In this document: positions 10,836-22,330 of the stretch, in pieces | How positions within the stretch are numbered: the first letter of the stretch is position 1 | How the letters are laid out: each line of letters begins with the position of its first letter | Source: Sabellastarte sp. h YS-2021 | Lineage: Eukaryota > Annelida > Polychaeta > Sabellida > Sabellidae | DNA length: 64,000 bases | NCBI GenBank assembly: GCA_964017235.1 | Contig: OZ024936.1 | Location: 10,578,496-10,642,495 of the forward strand | Reading direction: 5' to 3' | Made by a program: the position numbers and the translations under genes | Notes under the pieces: model-generated | What the model saw: the letters and a program-made list of their open reading frames with translations, nothing else | Databases searched by the model: none | What the model was told of the DNA's origin: nothing

Positions 10836-10962
10836 GTTGTGATAGCAAGAACATCACTTGTCATGTGGTAATCACCAAATGATCTGGTGATCACTACATA
10901 ATAAGTGCTGATCACCAAATGATGTAGTATTTATCACTTATTATTGTGTAATAATTCTAATT
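10836..10962. repeat. Short palindromic GATCAC array
   Basis: Repeats of the type TGGTGATCAC and CACCAAATGAT alternate with ATAATAAGTG over about 120 bases, producing several overlapping small inverted repeats. A related array occurs at 17,800-17,995. No genes are involved. Confidence 0.5.
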
Positions 10963-10965
10963 CTA

Positions 10966-11300
10966 ATAGTACTTTTATAGCGCTTAATCTTTATCTATTG
11001 ACAGACTCTAAGACATACCATGCCAGAAATCAGAGATTGTAATCATTAAATCAGGAACATTGTAATGGTGAGCAACACGGAGAAAGACAGAAACAGGACC
11101 AGAAAGAAACTAGGGTGGGTAAGCTTTCTCAAAGAGATAAGTTTACTTCTTCCTGAATGAAGAGAGAGATATAGCTGAGCATATATCATCAGGCAGGTCA
11201 TTCCAAATCCTTGGAGCATCATATGCAAAGCTGAGGCCAAAATGCTTTTTAGACTTGTATATTGATGCAAAGTGTGGGGCCTGTAGCAGGACACCATCAG
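10966..11300 (-). mobile_element. LINE 3' end (CR1/L2-like), remnant
   Basis: On the reverse strand the sequence encodes a broken C-terminal segment of a LINE polyprotein ('...HFGLSFAYDAPRIWNDLP' and 'SSFRKKLKTYLF'-like pieces in shifted frames). It then runs into a 3' tail with the AGAGTCTGTCAATAGAT / ATTAAGCGCTATAAAA signature and a TAGAATTAGAAT microsatellite. The same tail is on the plus strand at 24,690-24,760. Confidence 0.65.
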
Positions 11301-13336
11301 ATTAACTTCTATGTGTTCGGTACATTCTGATACTAAACTCCAATATATTCGAATGTTAATAAAACTTTTATTTTCTTTACAACATATTCACAAACTTAAC
11401 AACCATTCACCACAAAATCCACTGAATTACACACTTAATTTACCCAGGAATACACAATGGCCCAAACTACACTGTTACATTACATAATATATATAGTATC
11501 TGGATCCGTAACTTCTTTCATAAACAAAAAAGATTGTTCCTTGCCTTGGACACCTGAACCACTCAACCCTCTGAGAGAGGGAACTCCATGGGGTGACTGC
11601 AAACAATCCCCCATTTAGTGGTGCCCCATCTGTGCCTAGAGTGGGAAGTCAGAAGATGAACAAACCTGTGAGTAAATAAGTAAAGTCCAAACTAACCTCA
11701 TGATTAATAAGCCCACAATGAAAGATAAACATTTGGGCAATTCCTTTTATGTCTGGTAGTCGTCCATCTGCTAAGTTGATGTAATCAGGAGTCCCACGTA
11801 TATGGAATATGATCTAACTAATGAGATGAATCTATTCTCGGGTTGTTACAGGACTGTGGCATTATAGGGATCCAATAGTATACCACCAATTTGAAAAGTA
11901 TTCCATGGATGTAGTTTAAGATAGGTTCCTGATTTTTTTTCAGAACTTTCTGATAGACACCGCAATTGCTTTTACAAGTTTTCTGACTTAAGATGGAAGA
12001 GATGGGCTTGTACTGTAAGATCAAAAAGATGGTTTCATGAGAAAGACAGATTTTAAGATGGGTTTAAGATGATAAAGTTCTGCTATGGATCGGGAGCAGT
12101 TTGCAATAACAGTTCAATATTATAATAAACTGTTTCTAATCGACTCACGAACACATCCAATTGGGAACACAATGGGAAATAGTTAGACATGTATTTCTTA
12201 TTTCACCAAGTCTGACAGATATGGAATCATTATGAATCCATACAATACAAAGACTTATCTATGTCAGCCCCACATTCTGGTAAACAAATCATTCAGTCCT
12301 CATGAAATACCTAAGACAAAATGACTTGAGCAAAAGCTGGCTGACAAGTGGGTGTGTAGAAATGCTCTCTTCTAATAGGTGGATGCTGAAGTCAACTGAG
12401 AAAAGAGAGAAAGTGAGTGTCAGGCTTTTTACTCTAGGAGTGACTATCTCATTGATAAGAGTGTTAAAATGTGTGCACTTTTCACTGTCAAATTGTGGGA
12501 CTCTCACAAAACCCATAATACAATGTATATAAACTAAATTGCAATCATACAAATTTAGACTTAAAATAAGCAGAAGCACCTTGAATATCTTGAATTTCAA
12601 AAGTGTGACGTCAAGTATTGACATAAAATCAATCACAGTAGTGTTATCATAATTGCAAATAAGGGAGACTATGTAACATGCCTTGATGTTATGGAAGGGG
12701 GAAACAGTTGAAATTTAATCCTAAAGGAAACAAGCTAATTACTGGGTCACACCCTTCCTTGTGGTGTTACCTGTATGTGCTCTAGTTATGATTGGCTATC
12801 TGGTACTTATGGCTCCAAACAGATACCTTATATCAGTATAGTAGTATGAGCAGCTCCATCTACCCATCCGACCTGCCCCTTTCCCCTTTGAGTGCGTATA
12901 TTGTATCACAGTTCACAGGAAGTTCTTTAAACATGTAAAATGTACACATGGATACAAATCACTTTCCAAGCTGTATTGAATCTATCCCAAAAAGTCCAAA
13001 CCAAATGGAACGCCCACTGAAGCACTCTAAATGCAGTGTTCCTAACTACGAAAGCTTTGACCTATGTATATTAGAGTGTGTTTATTTGTTTTTCCATTTG
13101 TCTATGTTCATGATTACTTCAACAGTACACGAATTCACCCTTATGAATTTGTTTTTGTATAAGGGTCTTGTCAAAGAAAGAACTGATGACATTTTTGAAA
13201 CTCAATCATATTCTGGGAAGAAAAAAATCCCAAATTTTGAAAGGGCTGATTTTCAATTACTTTTGCTGTCTACTTGACATCACTCGAAAACTAGTGAGCG
13301 AATATTCATAAAAGTTTCATGTGGATAAAGGATTGA
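11301..13336. other. Long non-coding stretch
   Basis: No supportable gene. The frame pair at 12,289-12,636 and 12,302-12,532 lies on opposite strands of the same DNA and shows no protein features. The part at about 11,330-11,700 could contain an old LTR (an AATAAAAG-like signal on the reverse strand), but no boundaries or target duplication were found. Confidence 0.35.
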
Positions 13337-13580
13337 TTGATTGATTTTATGCTGTGCCTAGCACGTTGTTTCAGAAATAAGGCAATAGGACTGCCATTTA
13401 AGTGATCATCTGAATTACTATATATGTCTACCCATACCTGGAGCAGAATTCAGACAGTCAGCCATCTAAGTACTGACTAAGCCTAGTGCTGCTCAACTTC
13501 AGTGATGAGACGGAAACTGGTTAAGCAACACCACATAGACAGATGCCTGACCAAAGGACCAACCTGACCAACCATTTCCA
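13337..13580 (-). mobile_element. 5S rRNA-derived SINE
   Basis: On the reverse strand, CATCACTGAAGTTGAGCAGC, GGCTTAGTCAGTACTTAGAT and GGCTGAC match the internal promoter part of 5S rRNA (A box, intermediate element, C box order). A non-5S body follows and ends in a (TGATT)n-type simple repeat tail (GATTGATTGATTGATT on the plus strand near 13,340). This is the structure of SINE3-type elements. Divergence from 5S rRNA rules out a functional rRNA gene. Confidence 0.7.
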
Positions 13581-14049
13581 GGATTTTCAGAAATAACCAT
13601 CATTTAATGTCATAATTTTAAGTAGACATTTCAACAGACACTTATACTCGATCTGTTCTTCTGTGATGCCAATAAGCAATGTGTACATGTATTGCATAAC
13701 TGTGTTTCCTTTGGTGATTTTATTTGATGCAGACATGTGCTTCTACGTCAAATCAATTCAAATAATTTATTCCAATATATTACTACACATACAGGTATCT
13801 TACCAAATATGTAACTAAACAAATAACATATACATTTATATTAATTGTACAATAACTGAGTCCATACAATATTATAGTTGTAAAAAGTATACCAAAAATG
13901 TACAATATATACATAAAAACATCATAATTTGTTCAGAGGTAGCTAGGGATATCTAATCACATACCAGAAAATACCAACATTTGTATACAGTGATAATATT
14001 TGAAAATATAATTACATACAAGTTCTCAAAAATTACCGAAATATTTCAT
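13581..14049. other. Non-coding stretch
   Basis: AT-rich; could include LINE 3' sequence but nothing decisive was seen. Confidence 0.3.
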
Positions 14050-14650
14050 TTTGGCTGTGACATTTGATTAATGTTCACAGTTTATATCTTCTCGAACTGC
14101 CAGGGCACAGTTCCTTCATTATAGGAATAACCCCTGACCAAACCAGGGTATACGCAGAATTTTACCATGGTTTGAGGTTATAAATCCCGAAGGCGAAACG
14201 TTTTTTGTTACGACAGCCATAATGAGCGATAATAGGGAGATGCGGGTATACGCTGTATTTAATGGTGAAGTATTTCGCCGTTTAGCCAATCACAGTCGAG
14301 GACACATCCCTGTCATGTTAGAATGTTGAAGTAGTCGGTCATAACACTTCTATGTGCCTTGGCAGCTGTACTGGGGTTTTGGCCTTAATAAAGAAGATGG
14401 TTTCCTTGCAAAACTCTATTGAGATTCAAACCCATGTTCTCTGGTTGAAGCTGTCTCCAGCTGGATTGTGTCAGTAAATTGTACAGTATCAGACAATCTG
14501 CCGTTACATGCATCACCAGTCCTGGCTCCTGTTGCCTTGGGAGTGCAGCGCCTGAAACCTGCTGGCCGATATAGGGGCCCCAAACACTCAGTAGAAGTAG
14601 GAAGGAGGAGGTTAGGCAAAAAGATGTGATCTGAAAGCATTAGAAACCTG

Positions 14651-15590
14651 TTAGGTATGAGCCTGTGGTAGTGAGATATATCTCCACACACAGTCTGAAG
14701 TCCAGGTGCCTTGTGCCTGAATGACCTGGATAGGTACCCCACGAGCATAGGGCCAAGAAGCCCCTGCTCTATGGAAATTGTGAAAGGTGAGGTATCTGCG
14801 AAGGGCTAACAAGGTAGATACACTCTTAAGGTGTTTCCTTGCAGCTGAGTCAGTAAGGGGCTTATATGTATGGCCATGAGGAACCTGAAACAAAGAAGAA
14901 TCCGGATTAGCAGGAGAGCTTTCAGCATCTCTCGCAAAGCCGGACATAAAGCTGATTCCCCTAAAGCAGGGATATCCAGAGTCGTGTTCTTTACACGGTC
15001 TTGCAAGGTCTTGGACCATTTAACAAGTATAACAGCTCTGGAATCTGAAAAAATGACATCTGCAACACATAAATGTCTAGTTTTATCAAAAGTATTAGCT
15101 GTATGTGGTAAATATTGGAGAGCCTAAGAAAGGAAAAGAAGGCCAATAAGTACAATGGTTTAAAGATATGAGGAAACTGCAAATATGTAGAAGCTGTGAT
15201 AATTTGCAGTAGGACAGTTTCATCTATTAACATGGAGCAAAAGAACGATTTAACTTTAAGGATTTAATGAATAATGGAATTCTTTGATCTCTAAACGGTA
15301 CTGTGTCAATTCCTTATACAATGCACATTGACCTGGCCACTGTGATATGATTGGTGATATGATCTGGAGACATACCAGATTGTGTTAAGTACTCCATGAA
15401 AGCCAGGATATCTATAGTTGTAGCCCTAGGGAGTGACAGGTCCACCACTATCAGGAAGGCAAGGAAGAGCTGGAACATTCTTTTATATGAATTCAGGGTG
15501 GCTGGACGGAAGCCAGTCCACAGCCTCCTGCATGCCTGGGCAGCCAGTGGAGCCGTCGCTGCCTGGGGATCTAAAAACATAACACATGTG
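14651..15590 (-). pseudogene. Tyrosine recombinase of the old DIRS copy
   Basis: Three shifted frames (15,580-15,314, 15,233-14,991 and 15,019-14,651) together cover a DIRS-type tyrosine recombinase. Recognisable are FRPATLNSYKRMF near the N-terminus, LAFFSFLRLSNI with the first catalytic arginine, and GTWTSDCVWRYI with the nucleophilic tyrosine region. The HxxR box reads FHNFHRAGASW where the intact copy has FHDFRCSGATW, so the arginine position is changed. Inactive. Confidence 0.75.
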
Positions 15591-15591
15591 G

Positions 15592-16385
15592 CTAAATATC
15601 ATAACAACGTAGAGTGAGGTCAAGATGTACATCAATCCATATGGGAGAGTCTATCAATTTATTTAATTTATCATAATTATTAGCACTTTGATACCATCTA
15701 GATAATAAGTCTGCGACACAATTGTCATGACCTCTAAAATGTGTTACTATAACATTGATATTGTAGCTAGCAGCTAACAGCCAGATATTTCTGGCACAGG
15801 TGGCTATGATACGATCCCTAGCCCTTCCTAGTGAATGGACCTCAACCACAGCCAAATTGTCACATCTGACTTCTATTGATTTGTTGGCCCAAGCCTGGCC
15901 CTAATTTCGAATTTCGAAGTGGGCTATGTTGTAACCTTGGAAACCTTTTGGAATTTGTGAAGCATAAACATAATTGTCATAAGAACAACCAAGACCTTCC
16001 AAAGAAGCATCCAAATATATAGACTTACGAACTGGTGGCTGGTGATAAAAAGAACCCCATTATAAGAGGTAAGAAACACTTGAAACCATTTTAAGTCTTT
16101 AAAATTTTTACTTCTTAGCAGCTGTAACACACAGTTTAGTAAAAACCTGGTTGGTTTCACACAGTTAGTGATATACAATAAGAGACCTAACAAAGATTGC
16201 AAATCATTTTTGTAACCATTCTCTTATCTGACCAAAGGTCACAGACTTTACAAATTTCCTGGCGGTTAGTATCCAGGATCGATATGGTCCTTTGAATAGT
16301 ATCAAATAGTATTCCAAGGCTAATATGTAGACCAAGGTCTTGCAGTAAGTCTAAAAGAAACTGATAAGAAGTAGATATTGTATAC
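15592..16385 (-). pseudogene. RT end and RNase H of the old DIRS copy
   Basis: The reverse frames at 16,202-15,924 and 15,855-15,592 match the thumb and RNase H part of DIRS-type polyproteins: LLGLLLYITNCVKP, then AVVEVHSLGRARDRIIATCARNIWL and DNCVADLLSRW. The RNase H ends in a conserved HLDLTLRCYDI, as in the intact element (HVDLMKLNHDI). Frameshifts separate the pieces. Confidence 0.75.
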
Positions 16386-16429
16386 GCGTGGGCCCTACGT
16401 ATCCTATAAATTTTCTCTGTTTCTAGCTT

Positions 16430-17340
16430 CTAATCTCACCCTGTTCCATTCTGCACAAAAGTACAGCATGGCTGGCCTTTGCAGAACCCCAGGAGAAGTC
16501 AGCAGCATCATCTAACAAATCAATGACACAAATCGAATTTTTGTGTCTGACTCCTCCTGGATGCTTCTGCAAAAGCCAGCCATCCATTGGACTGGTGATA
16601 ACTGATTATAGGTAATTCTGTCCTTGTTCTGACCCGACAGGACAAATTCGTGGGGCCACCTGACTTTATGACTGACAAAGACATCCACTGCCCCACCCCT
16701 TTGGGACTTAATTTTTCCCATACCTGGTTTCACGTTATCCTCCAAATGCCTGAGTCCATTTTGAACTTCCTCTTAAATTCTAGCCTCCTCCCTCAAGCGA
16801 CTAGGTGGGGGAATACTGTTGACTGTCTGAACAGGAGATGAAGTGTCATGCCGACCCCTCTTAAACTAGCATGAGCGACGCCGCCTTTAGTTTTGACCTT
16901 GGATTTTTAAATTTTTGTGGCATCATTTGTCTTTTTCCCCGGTTTCATTGACCCTTCCATACTACCTAATCTAGCCCCCAAGGCAGTAAGCCAAACTAAA
17001 ATCTGAGTATTAATTTGATTTTGATCAACATCATTTTGATTTGAACCCAAGGCCAGTGGCACGTGACCTTTGCCAGTAATGTGAACTCATAGGATGTCCA
17101 AAACTTGTGAATCAGAGGACAAATTTTGATGTGAATGGTCAACCAAAGCATCTAGGTCAATATCGAATCCGGAGTCAGACAAATCAGTATAACCAACTTA
17201 CCCTGAGTGTAATAGAGCTGGTCCATTACCTGATGCCGTCAAAAAGTCTGCAACTGACGCTAGCTGAAGTTGGATTGGAATCTGACATTCTCCTCTGTTC
17301 GGCCATAAGTTCTATCTACCTTCATTCATAATGTAAAGTA
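16430..17340 (-). pseudogene. Gag-like protein of the old DIRS copy
   Basis: A reverse-strand coding remnant with KIKSQRGGAVDVFVSHKVRWPHEFVL and VQWMAGFCRS, matching the gag of the 53-kb element, and an acidic N-terminal part further upstream (towards 17,300). Several stops and frame changes occur. It is useful because it preserves five bases that the younger copy has lost in the GGGG run. Confidence 0.65.
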
Positions 17341-17480
17341 AAAACTAAAAAACTAAAAAGTAAAATGGCTGGAGCCAGAAATTTTTGTGTTCACAGGTCA
17401 CCTTCCAAATTCAAAGTGACCAATTTCCTAGCTGAAACAAAGGTCATGCCTCGCTGACCAATCAGAAAGTTGAGAAGTGT

Positions 17481-17790
17481 TTGCACATGGTTAACAAAAA
17501 CCTACAATAAAATACTGATTGTGGTTGTACCAGGACTGAGCCCCGAGACACCCATATGTCTCCCAGCACAATCACTTTATGAAACAAGGGTTTTTAAAAA
17601 TCTTAGTGGGATTGAAACTTCAAAGTTGTCACTGACAATCTCCTATGTGCATTGAAACATACATAGCATAGTTTACACAGTCATTTCTAAACATTAAATG
17701 ATAACGAATGAACACACAAAGTAATATTCTTTAAAATACGATTTGTGACTAGTAAAAACTAACTCTTTGAAGGAAATACCACTGCACCAG
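17481..17790. other. Non-coding stretch
   Basis: No gene recognised between the DIRS remnant and the palindromic array. Confidence 0.3.
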
Positions 17791-18005
17791 ATGTGGTGAG
17801 GTCAAAATTATTTGATAATCATTATATTATCTTGTGACTACTGCATCATCTGGTGATCACAAGATAATAAGTTATGATCACAACATCATGTGGTCACCAG
17901 CTGATTTAGTGATTACTAGTGATAAAAACAGTTTTACTCATGAGATAAAAAATCATGCGCACAAGATAATGACTCATGCGCACGAGATCATAATTGTGTT
18001 CTAGA
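17791..18005. repeat. Palindromic GATCAC / GCGCAC array
   Basis: Units such as TGGTGATCACAAGATAATAA, TTATGATCACAACATCATG and CATGCGCACAAGATAATGAC follow each other. They form many short inverted repeats around GATCAC and GCGCAC centres. Related to 10,836-10,962. Likely a hairpin-type repeat rather than a regulatory region. Confidence 0.55.
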
Positions 18006-18395
18006 GACCTTACCATTTTTATGACTTGGTAAATTGGACTCTCTAATAACAGAAATACTTGATTGGTTATATGTGCATTCTGTGTAGCATATGGAAATGC
18101 CAGTAGTACCTAGATTGAATCAGGATTCCACCAATAGTTATAAAACCTTGTCTCTTAAAGCAGAATATAAGAATAAGATATAATTTCAATCATTTGATAA
18201 ATACTGTTGTATTTAATTCAGTGATTATTATTATCATATGATGCATAGTGAAACACAGAATTTCCAGCTATTAATGGGGTGTAACCTTAACTTTGCCATC
18301 GAAACTGTAATTCGTCAGTGATAAAGCCAACTAATCCCAGTACATTTTTTAAGGAAACTGTCATCTTGTTTCACATATTATTCACTGAATGTTGT
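18006..18395. other. Non-coding stretch
   Basis: AT-rich sequence with no recognised feature. Confidence 0.3.
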
Positions 18396-18605
18396 GAATA
18401 GTGGAGACCCGGGTTTAGTTCCTGACATTCCTGACATTAGTTCCCAACGTCCTGAGTCTGCCACTTGGGATAAGATGTAGTGATAGAGGTTGCTATCGTA
18501 ATGCCCATCTAAGCTACTACGTATCTACCTGTACCTGGGATAGAGCCCGATACCTCTAGTTTCTGAGACGAGTGTGTTACTCACTTTGAAACAGTGGCAG
18601 ATAAT
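18396..18605 (-). repeat. Possible decayed tRNA-derived SINE
   Basis: The reverse complement of 18,540-18,600 (GTGAGTAACACACTCGTCTC, then GGGCTCTATCCCA) resembles a tRNA-like head with degraded A and B boxes. The adjoining part contains CCCGGGTTTAGTTCC on the plus strand, another B-box-like string. No target duplication was found; tentative. Confidence 0.3.
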
Positions 18606-18701
18606 TATTCTGATCTTGTGCTATGTTGATAGTACAGCAATATCACAACTTGCATGTACAACTACAAGTGATCTTTATCATAAACCAGAATATCAAGCTT
18701 T

Positions 18702-18757
18702 AATATTCTATTCTGTTTTATAATGCTTAATCTCTGCTCAAGGCAGACTCAAAGGAA
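18702..18757 (-). repeat. LINE 3' tail with AGAAT microsatellite (reverse)
   Basis: The reverse strand reads GAGTCTGCCTTGAGCAGAGA, TTAAGCATTATAAAA and then an AGAATAGAATA tail. The same tail lies in direct orientation at 19,340-19,416, making an inverted pair around a SINE. Confidence 0.55.
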
Positions 18758-18953
18758 CAACACGAGAAACCAATTCAATAATCATTATCCCATAAATGTA
18801 GCCAAGTCGATATTGCATAGATGCTGGGTAGTTTATTTGCTAATCTGAGAAAGCCTTTTTGAAGCAATAGGATTCCTCAAGCAGGCAGGAATAATCCTTT
18901 AACAATTTTAAGGTTGATCTAGCCACAATCTAGTTGACTTTTAAGCACTGGGT

Positions 18954-19180
18954 AATTTATTTATTTATTTGGGGTTTTACGTCGTTTTCAACACTGTACA
19001 GGTCATATCATGACGGGTAGTTGGAAGGGCAGAGGAAACCAGTACATACAGTTCATCAGGGTTCTGTACTGTAAACAGCCGACCAACGGCATATAACTAC
19101 CACTTGAGGCTGGGCCGGGAACCGAACCCCAACCTCAGAGGTGGGAGGCAAGAGTGTTACCACTCTGCCACCCTGGCCCC
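18954..19180 (-). mobile_element. tRNA-derived SINE, complete copy 1
   Basis: On the reverse strand the element begins with a tRNA-like head: A box TGGCAGAGTGGTAACACTCT, B box GGGTTCGGTTCC. A core region follows and then the tail GTTGAAAACGACGTAAAACC with AAATAAATAAAT. It is bounded by a 14-base imperfect target duplication, TTTAAGCACTGGGT at 18,940-18,953 and TTTAAACACTGGGT at 19,181-19,194. Complete copies also lie at 31,695, 35,091 and 62,724. Confidence 0.85.
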
Positions 19181-19339
19181 TTTAAACACTGGGTGAGGGA
19201 GGGAGGCTACTTTTTGAAAAACAGATGGAAAATAAGACAGACAATTTGTCTTGAGTGAAAACACTGGTTGTACAAGCAGTAAGATAAATCCGTGGTACTG
19301 GACTTGGCAACGGCTATGGACAGATGAATTTTTAAATTT

Positions 19340-19416
19340 GATTTTGGTGTTGCATCTTAGAGTCTGCCTAGCAGAGATTAAGTGCTATAAAGGCACAGAA
19401 TAGAATAGAATAGAAA
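19340..19416 (+). repeat. LINE 3' tail with AGAAT microsatellite (direct)
   Basis: AGAGTCTGCCTAGCAGAGAT, TTAAGTGCTATAAAGGCAC and four AGAAT units. This is the end of a CR1/L2-like LINE whose body is not recognisable here. Partner of 18,702-18,757 in the opposite orientation. Confidence 0.55.
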
Positions 19417-20245
19417 AAGATTGCTGTACGGCTGTAACATACGCTTAATATTGCTCTAAGATTAAAAATAACAATACAATTGTTGTATGATGTTATAAAT
19501 CTAATAAGGGTCGGGAAAGGTTTGCAATAATTTCAAGCAGTTTGAAACAGACTCCATAGTGGTGTACTCATAAACCTATTGGGAGACTCTGTATTGTCTG
19601 TACATGATGTTTGTACAATGACTTTAAGATTATTAAGATGTAAGGGAACAACCCTATAAACAATTCATTAACAAATGGGGAGCTTTACGTGATATCTGTG
19701 AAAACTGTGAAACCTAGAAATATGCACCAATATAAAGACATTTTACAGAACCTCTTGTTTTATTGCACTAAAATACACAAGGTTATGGCAGAGAAATCAC
19801 AAGTTAAAAATTTAAGAGTTTATATTCACTGGTGTTTCTGTATAGCTGATTATCTTCTTTATATTCCTTCTATAAAGGTGGACTTATTTTACTTATCATG
19901 TATATGTCATTAGCCTGTAAATGACATTATCTTCCTCAATCGTGACAGTCAGAAATTTGAATATGCACGACAGAAAAGGTTTTACTGCATACTGGTGATA
20001 GAGGAAAACACTTAGAAAGTCAAATGGGCAAATAAATAAATCATTCACACTTGTGGTTTTCTAAAGGCTGTCATCTATTGACACGCAGAAGATTTAACAT
20101 TTTGTTAGAGATGTTGAGAATTGCCTCTTAAAATTCCAAGGGAGAAAACTGCAAGTCATTCCCAGGTAACATAAAGTAAGGCATGACATGTCTGATACTT
20201 TAGTCTACTTGAATGAATAAAATATTTTTACCTCTTTCAGAACAA
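19417..20245. other. Non-coding stretch
   Basis: No gene. A segment near 19,490-19,570 (GGTTTGCAATAATTTCAAGC, GTTTGAAAC) has distant similarity to sequence near 30,870-30,910 and 12,080-12,130, so a decayed repeat is possible. Confidence 0.3.
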
Positions 20246-20315
20246 TGTTATGTAATGGCAACACACCTTGCCTCCAGACTCTAAGGGTGTGGGATCAAAT
20301 GTCACCTGCTACCTA
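20246..20315 (+). repeat. Possible decayed tRNA-like SINE head
   Basis: TGGCAACACACCTTGCC followed after about 20 bases by GTGGGATCAAATGTCACC resembles tRNA A and B boxes. It is short and lacks boundaries, so it is tentative. Confidence 0.28.
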
Positions 20316-21019
20316 AAAATGGGGTTTTATAAGTTGCACAGTTGTTTGGATGGATTACTTTGTTGAATTGTTTGGAATTACTTTGCGCTGCCTTTTCTCC
20401 ACCCCAAAATTAGCCAAGTAAAAAAAATACATAAATACAACCCTGGCCGAAATATGAAAAATAAGTATTGACAATATTGGATAGAACTCTGTAGATGCTG
20501 TAATGAGCTTAACATAGGTAAATCTGAATTCATTTTCATATTCATTCATATTTGTATTTCTAAAATACTTTTAAGTTACTGAACACTAAGATGACCACCA
20601 ATATAAATAGTAAGTATCCTCAAAGATCACAAACAAATTTAAAATCATTTCATTGATTGCCATTTCTAGAAATATTGTAAGGTTGCAAAAAATAACCAAT
20701 GCAGTACTAGGAATTATACCATCCCAAGCCCTTAAATCTGAGGGAAGGCTTATCTGCTCCCCCCCTGAAAGTGTTTATGTTATCTGAAGATCATGTAATT
20801 AATAGCCCATCATCTGCATGTGTCTTGTGGTTGTAAGTGACTGCTCTCTCATACAAAATGTATTGCCAGTACTGAAAAAAGTAAGTATAGTTATCAAACC
20901 ATGTTTAGTTGTTGAATAAAATACATGCTTATAAAAAGGAGCATGTATACTGTTTCTATCTTTTTCATCCACTAGAATGTGTTATGAAAGAGTTGTATTT
21001 TATTGGTACACACACTTAT
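20316..21019. other. Non-coding stretch
   Basis: Nothing recognised apart from AT-rich sequence; the reverse frame at 20,355-20,549 has no protein features. Confidence 0.3.
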
Positions 21020-21165
21020 TATCTCGACCAAGGAGGTGTTGTGTTCAAGTCCGTTTGACTGTCCGTTTTTCAGCAGAATTACACAAATCATAAGCTGGGT
21101 CATGGTCTGATTTAGATCCCATTAGATTTTGAATGATTTGGATCACTGTCTGGATGCAAATAATG
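21020..21165 (+). repeat. Interspersed repeat with CCAAGGAGGT core, copy 2
   Basis: CGACCAAGGAGGTGTTGTGT, GTCCGTTTGACTGTCCGTTT and CAGCAGAATTACACAAA, followed by GATCC..TTTTGAATGATTTGGATC. Same family as 6,127 and 36,461. Confidence 0.5.
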
Positions 21166-21194
21166 ATCATAATAATGATAATAATCCTGATTTT

Positions 21195-22330
21195 CTCAAT
21201 TACTTATAATAATAATAGTAGGATTTATAGAGTGCAAAATTGATACAAATCCTCTAATGCGCTTAAGTCCTGGAAGGGAGAGTCCAGGGACAGGCATGGG
21301 TCGACATCAAAAGAGCGCCTGCCAGGGTATAAGTAAGGTGGAGGGTATGCCAGACTAAACAAGTGAGTCTTTAGCTGGCTTCTGAAGCTATCTATTGTTT
21401 GCTGAGATCTGACAGTCTGTGGCAGCTTGTTCCATTCAGCTGGTGTGGCTACTGTGAAGCCACGCCTGCCTATGAGTTTCCTAGGGCGGGTTGAGGAGAC
21501 AGACAGCCTGTTGCCGTGAGTGAGACTGCTCGATCTTATTAAAGCAGAAAGATATGAGTGTTGAATTGGAAGCCAGTGGAGTTTTTCCAAAAAGGGTGTA
21601 ACATGACTCATTTTGTCAAGTCTGAAGATGATGTGGCAAAGAGCATACTGAACTCTCTGTAGTTTAGCTATGTTGGACTTGCTTACCCCATAAAGTAAAG
21701 AGTTACAGTAATCCAGAGGACTACTGACCATAGCATTTGCCAGAAGTATTGCAGTGTCCACACTCAGGAATTTGTGAATTCGTCGCAAATCACGAAGATG
21801 ATAGTAACATGCTCGGCAAACCTTTGCAACATGATTGTCAAAGGAGTTGTCTTAGTTGGAGATAACACTCAGATTCTTTACTTCCACCGACAGGGAGATA
21901 TTCTTTTGGAGGAGTGGAACAGGAAAATTTGGTGCCAGCGACTCTCTGATGGCTTTCTGATAGATTCATTTTTTTTCTGGGTTTAGTTTTAGTTCAACAC
22001 CATCCATCCACTCCTGTACTGACTGGAGACACTCGGTCAGCTCTTCCATGCTAGAATCAAAGTTCCTGGAGTCAATTGCTAAATAGATCTGGGTGTCATC
22101 GGCATATAGGTGATGAGTGACATTGAATTTTGAAATAACTTGACTGAGGGGACTAGTGTAAATGAGTAAATGAAGAAAAGGAGAGGACCCAGTACGGAGC
22201 CTTGGGGGACTCTGAAAGGGAGAATTACCGCCTCAGAGAAACTATCACCTATTTTAATTTTTTGGTTACGGTTTGAAAGATACGATTTGATCCACAACAA
22301 AACAGTACCATCTAGACCAAACCAGTCAAA
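21195..22330 (-). mobile_element. CR1/L2-like LINE, 3' part of the polymerase
   Basis: On the reverse strand, two main frames. At 22,300-22,079 is the RT motif VPQGSVLGPLLF, then an active site YADDTQIYL read in another frame (about 22,115-22,085). At 21,788-21,225 are 187 residues of the C-terminal part, including DYCNSLLYG, LHWLPI, TPAEWNKLPQ and FRSQLKTHLFSLAYP. One or more frameshifts separate them. The element's 3' end near 21,200 has a TAA microsatellite. The N-terminal endonuclease is missing, as expected for 5'-truncated insertions. Confidence 0.8.
21225..21788 (-). pseudogene. C-terminal segment of LINE polyprotein
   Basis: An open frame of 187 residues covering the post-palm region of a CR1/L2-like reverse transcriptase, with LANAMVSSPLDYCNSLLY, VTPFLEKLHWLPIQ and ATPAEWNKLPQTVR. 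It is a remnant because the catalytic domain upstream is in a different frame. Confidence 0.78.

Larger units (their letters stand above)
14050..17480 (-). mobile_element. Decayed DIRS-like retrotransposon with internal deletion
   Basis: Read on the reverse strand, the order is gag-like protein (about 17,340-16,430), the end of reverse transcriptase and RNase H (about 16,385-15,592), then tyrosine recombinase (about 15,590-14,651). All are collinear with the better preserved element at 53,087-58,700. Frames are broken repeatedly. The reverse transcriptase core, including its YxDD region, is absent: gag sequence RRAHA is joined almost directly to SYQFLLDLLQDLGL. Termini are uncertain; the ends given are the limits of plausible element DNA. 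Confidence 0.7.

Noticed and set aside
11330..11700. A possible solo LTR
   Set aside because: An AATAAAAG-like signal exists on the reverse strand, but no TG/CA ends or target duplication were found.
12289..12636. Overlapping frames on both strands, 115 and 76 codons
   Set aside because: Same DNA read in both directions, without protein features.
13337..13580. A functional 5S rRNA gene
   Set aside because: Only the internal promoter part matches and the sequence continues into a SINE body with a simple-repeat tail.
18540..18600. A tRNA gene on the reverse strand
   Set aside because: The boxes are degraded and no acceptor-stem pairing was evident; more likely a SINE head.
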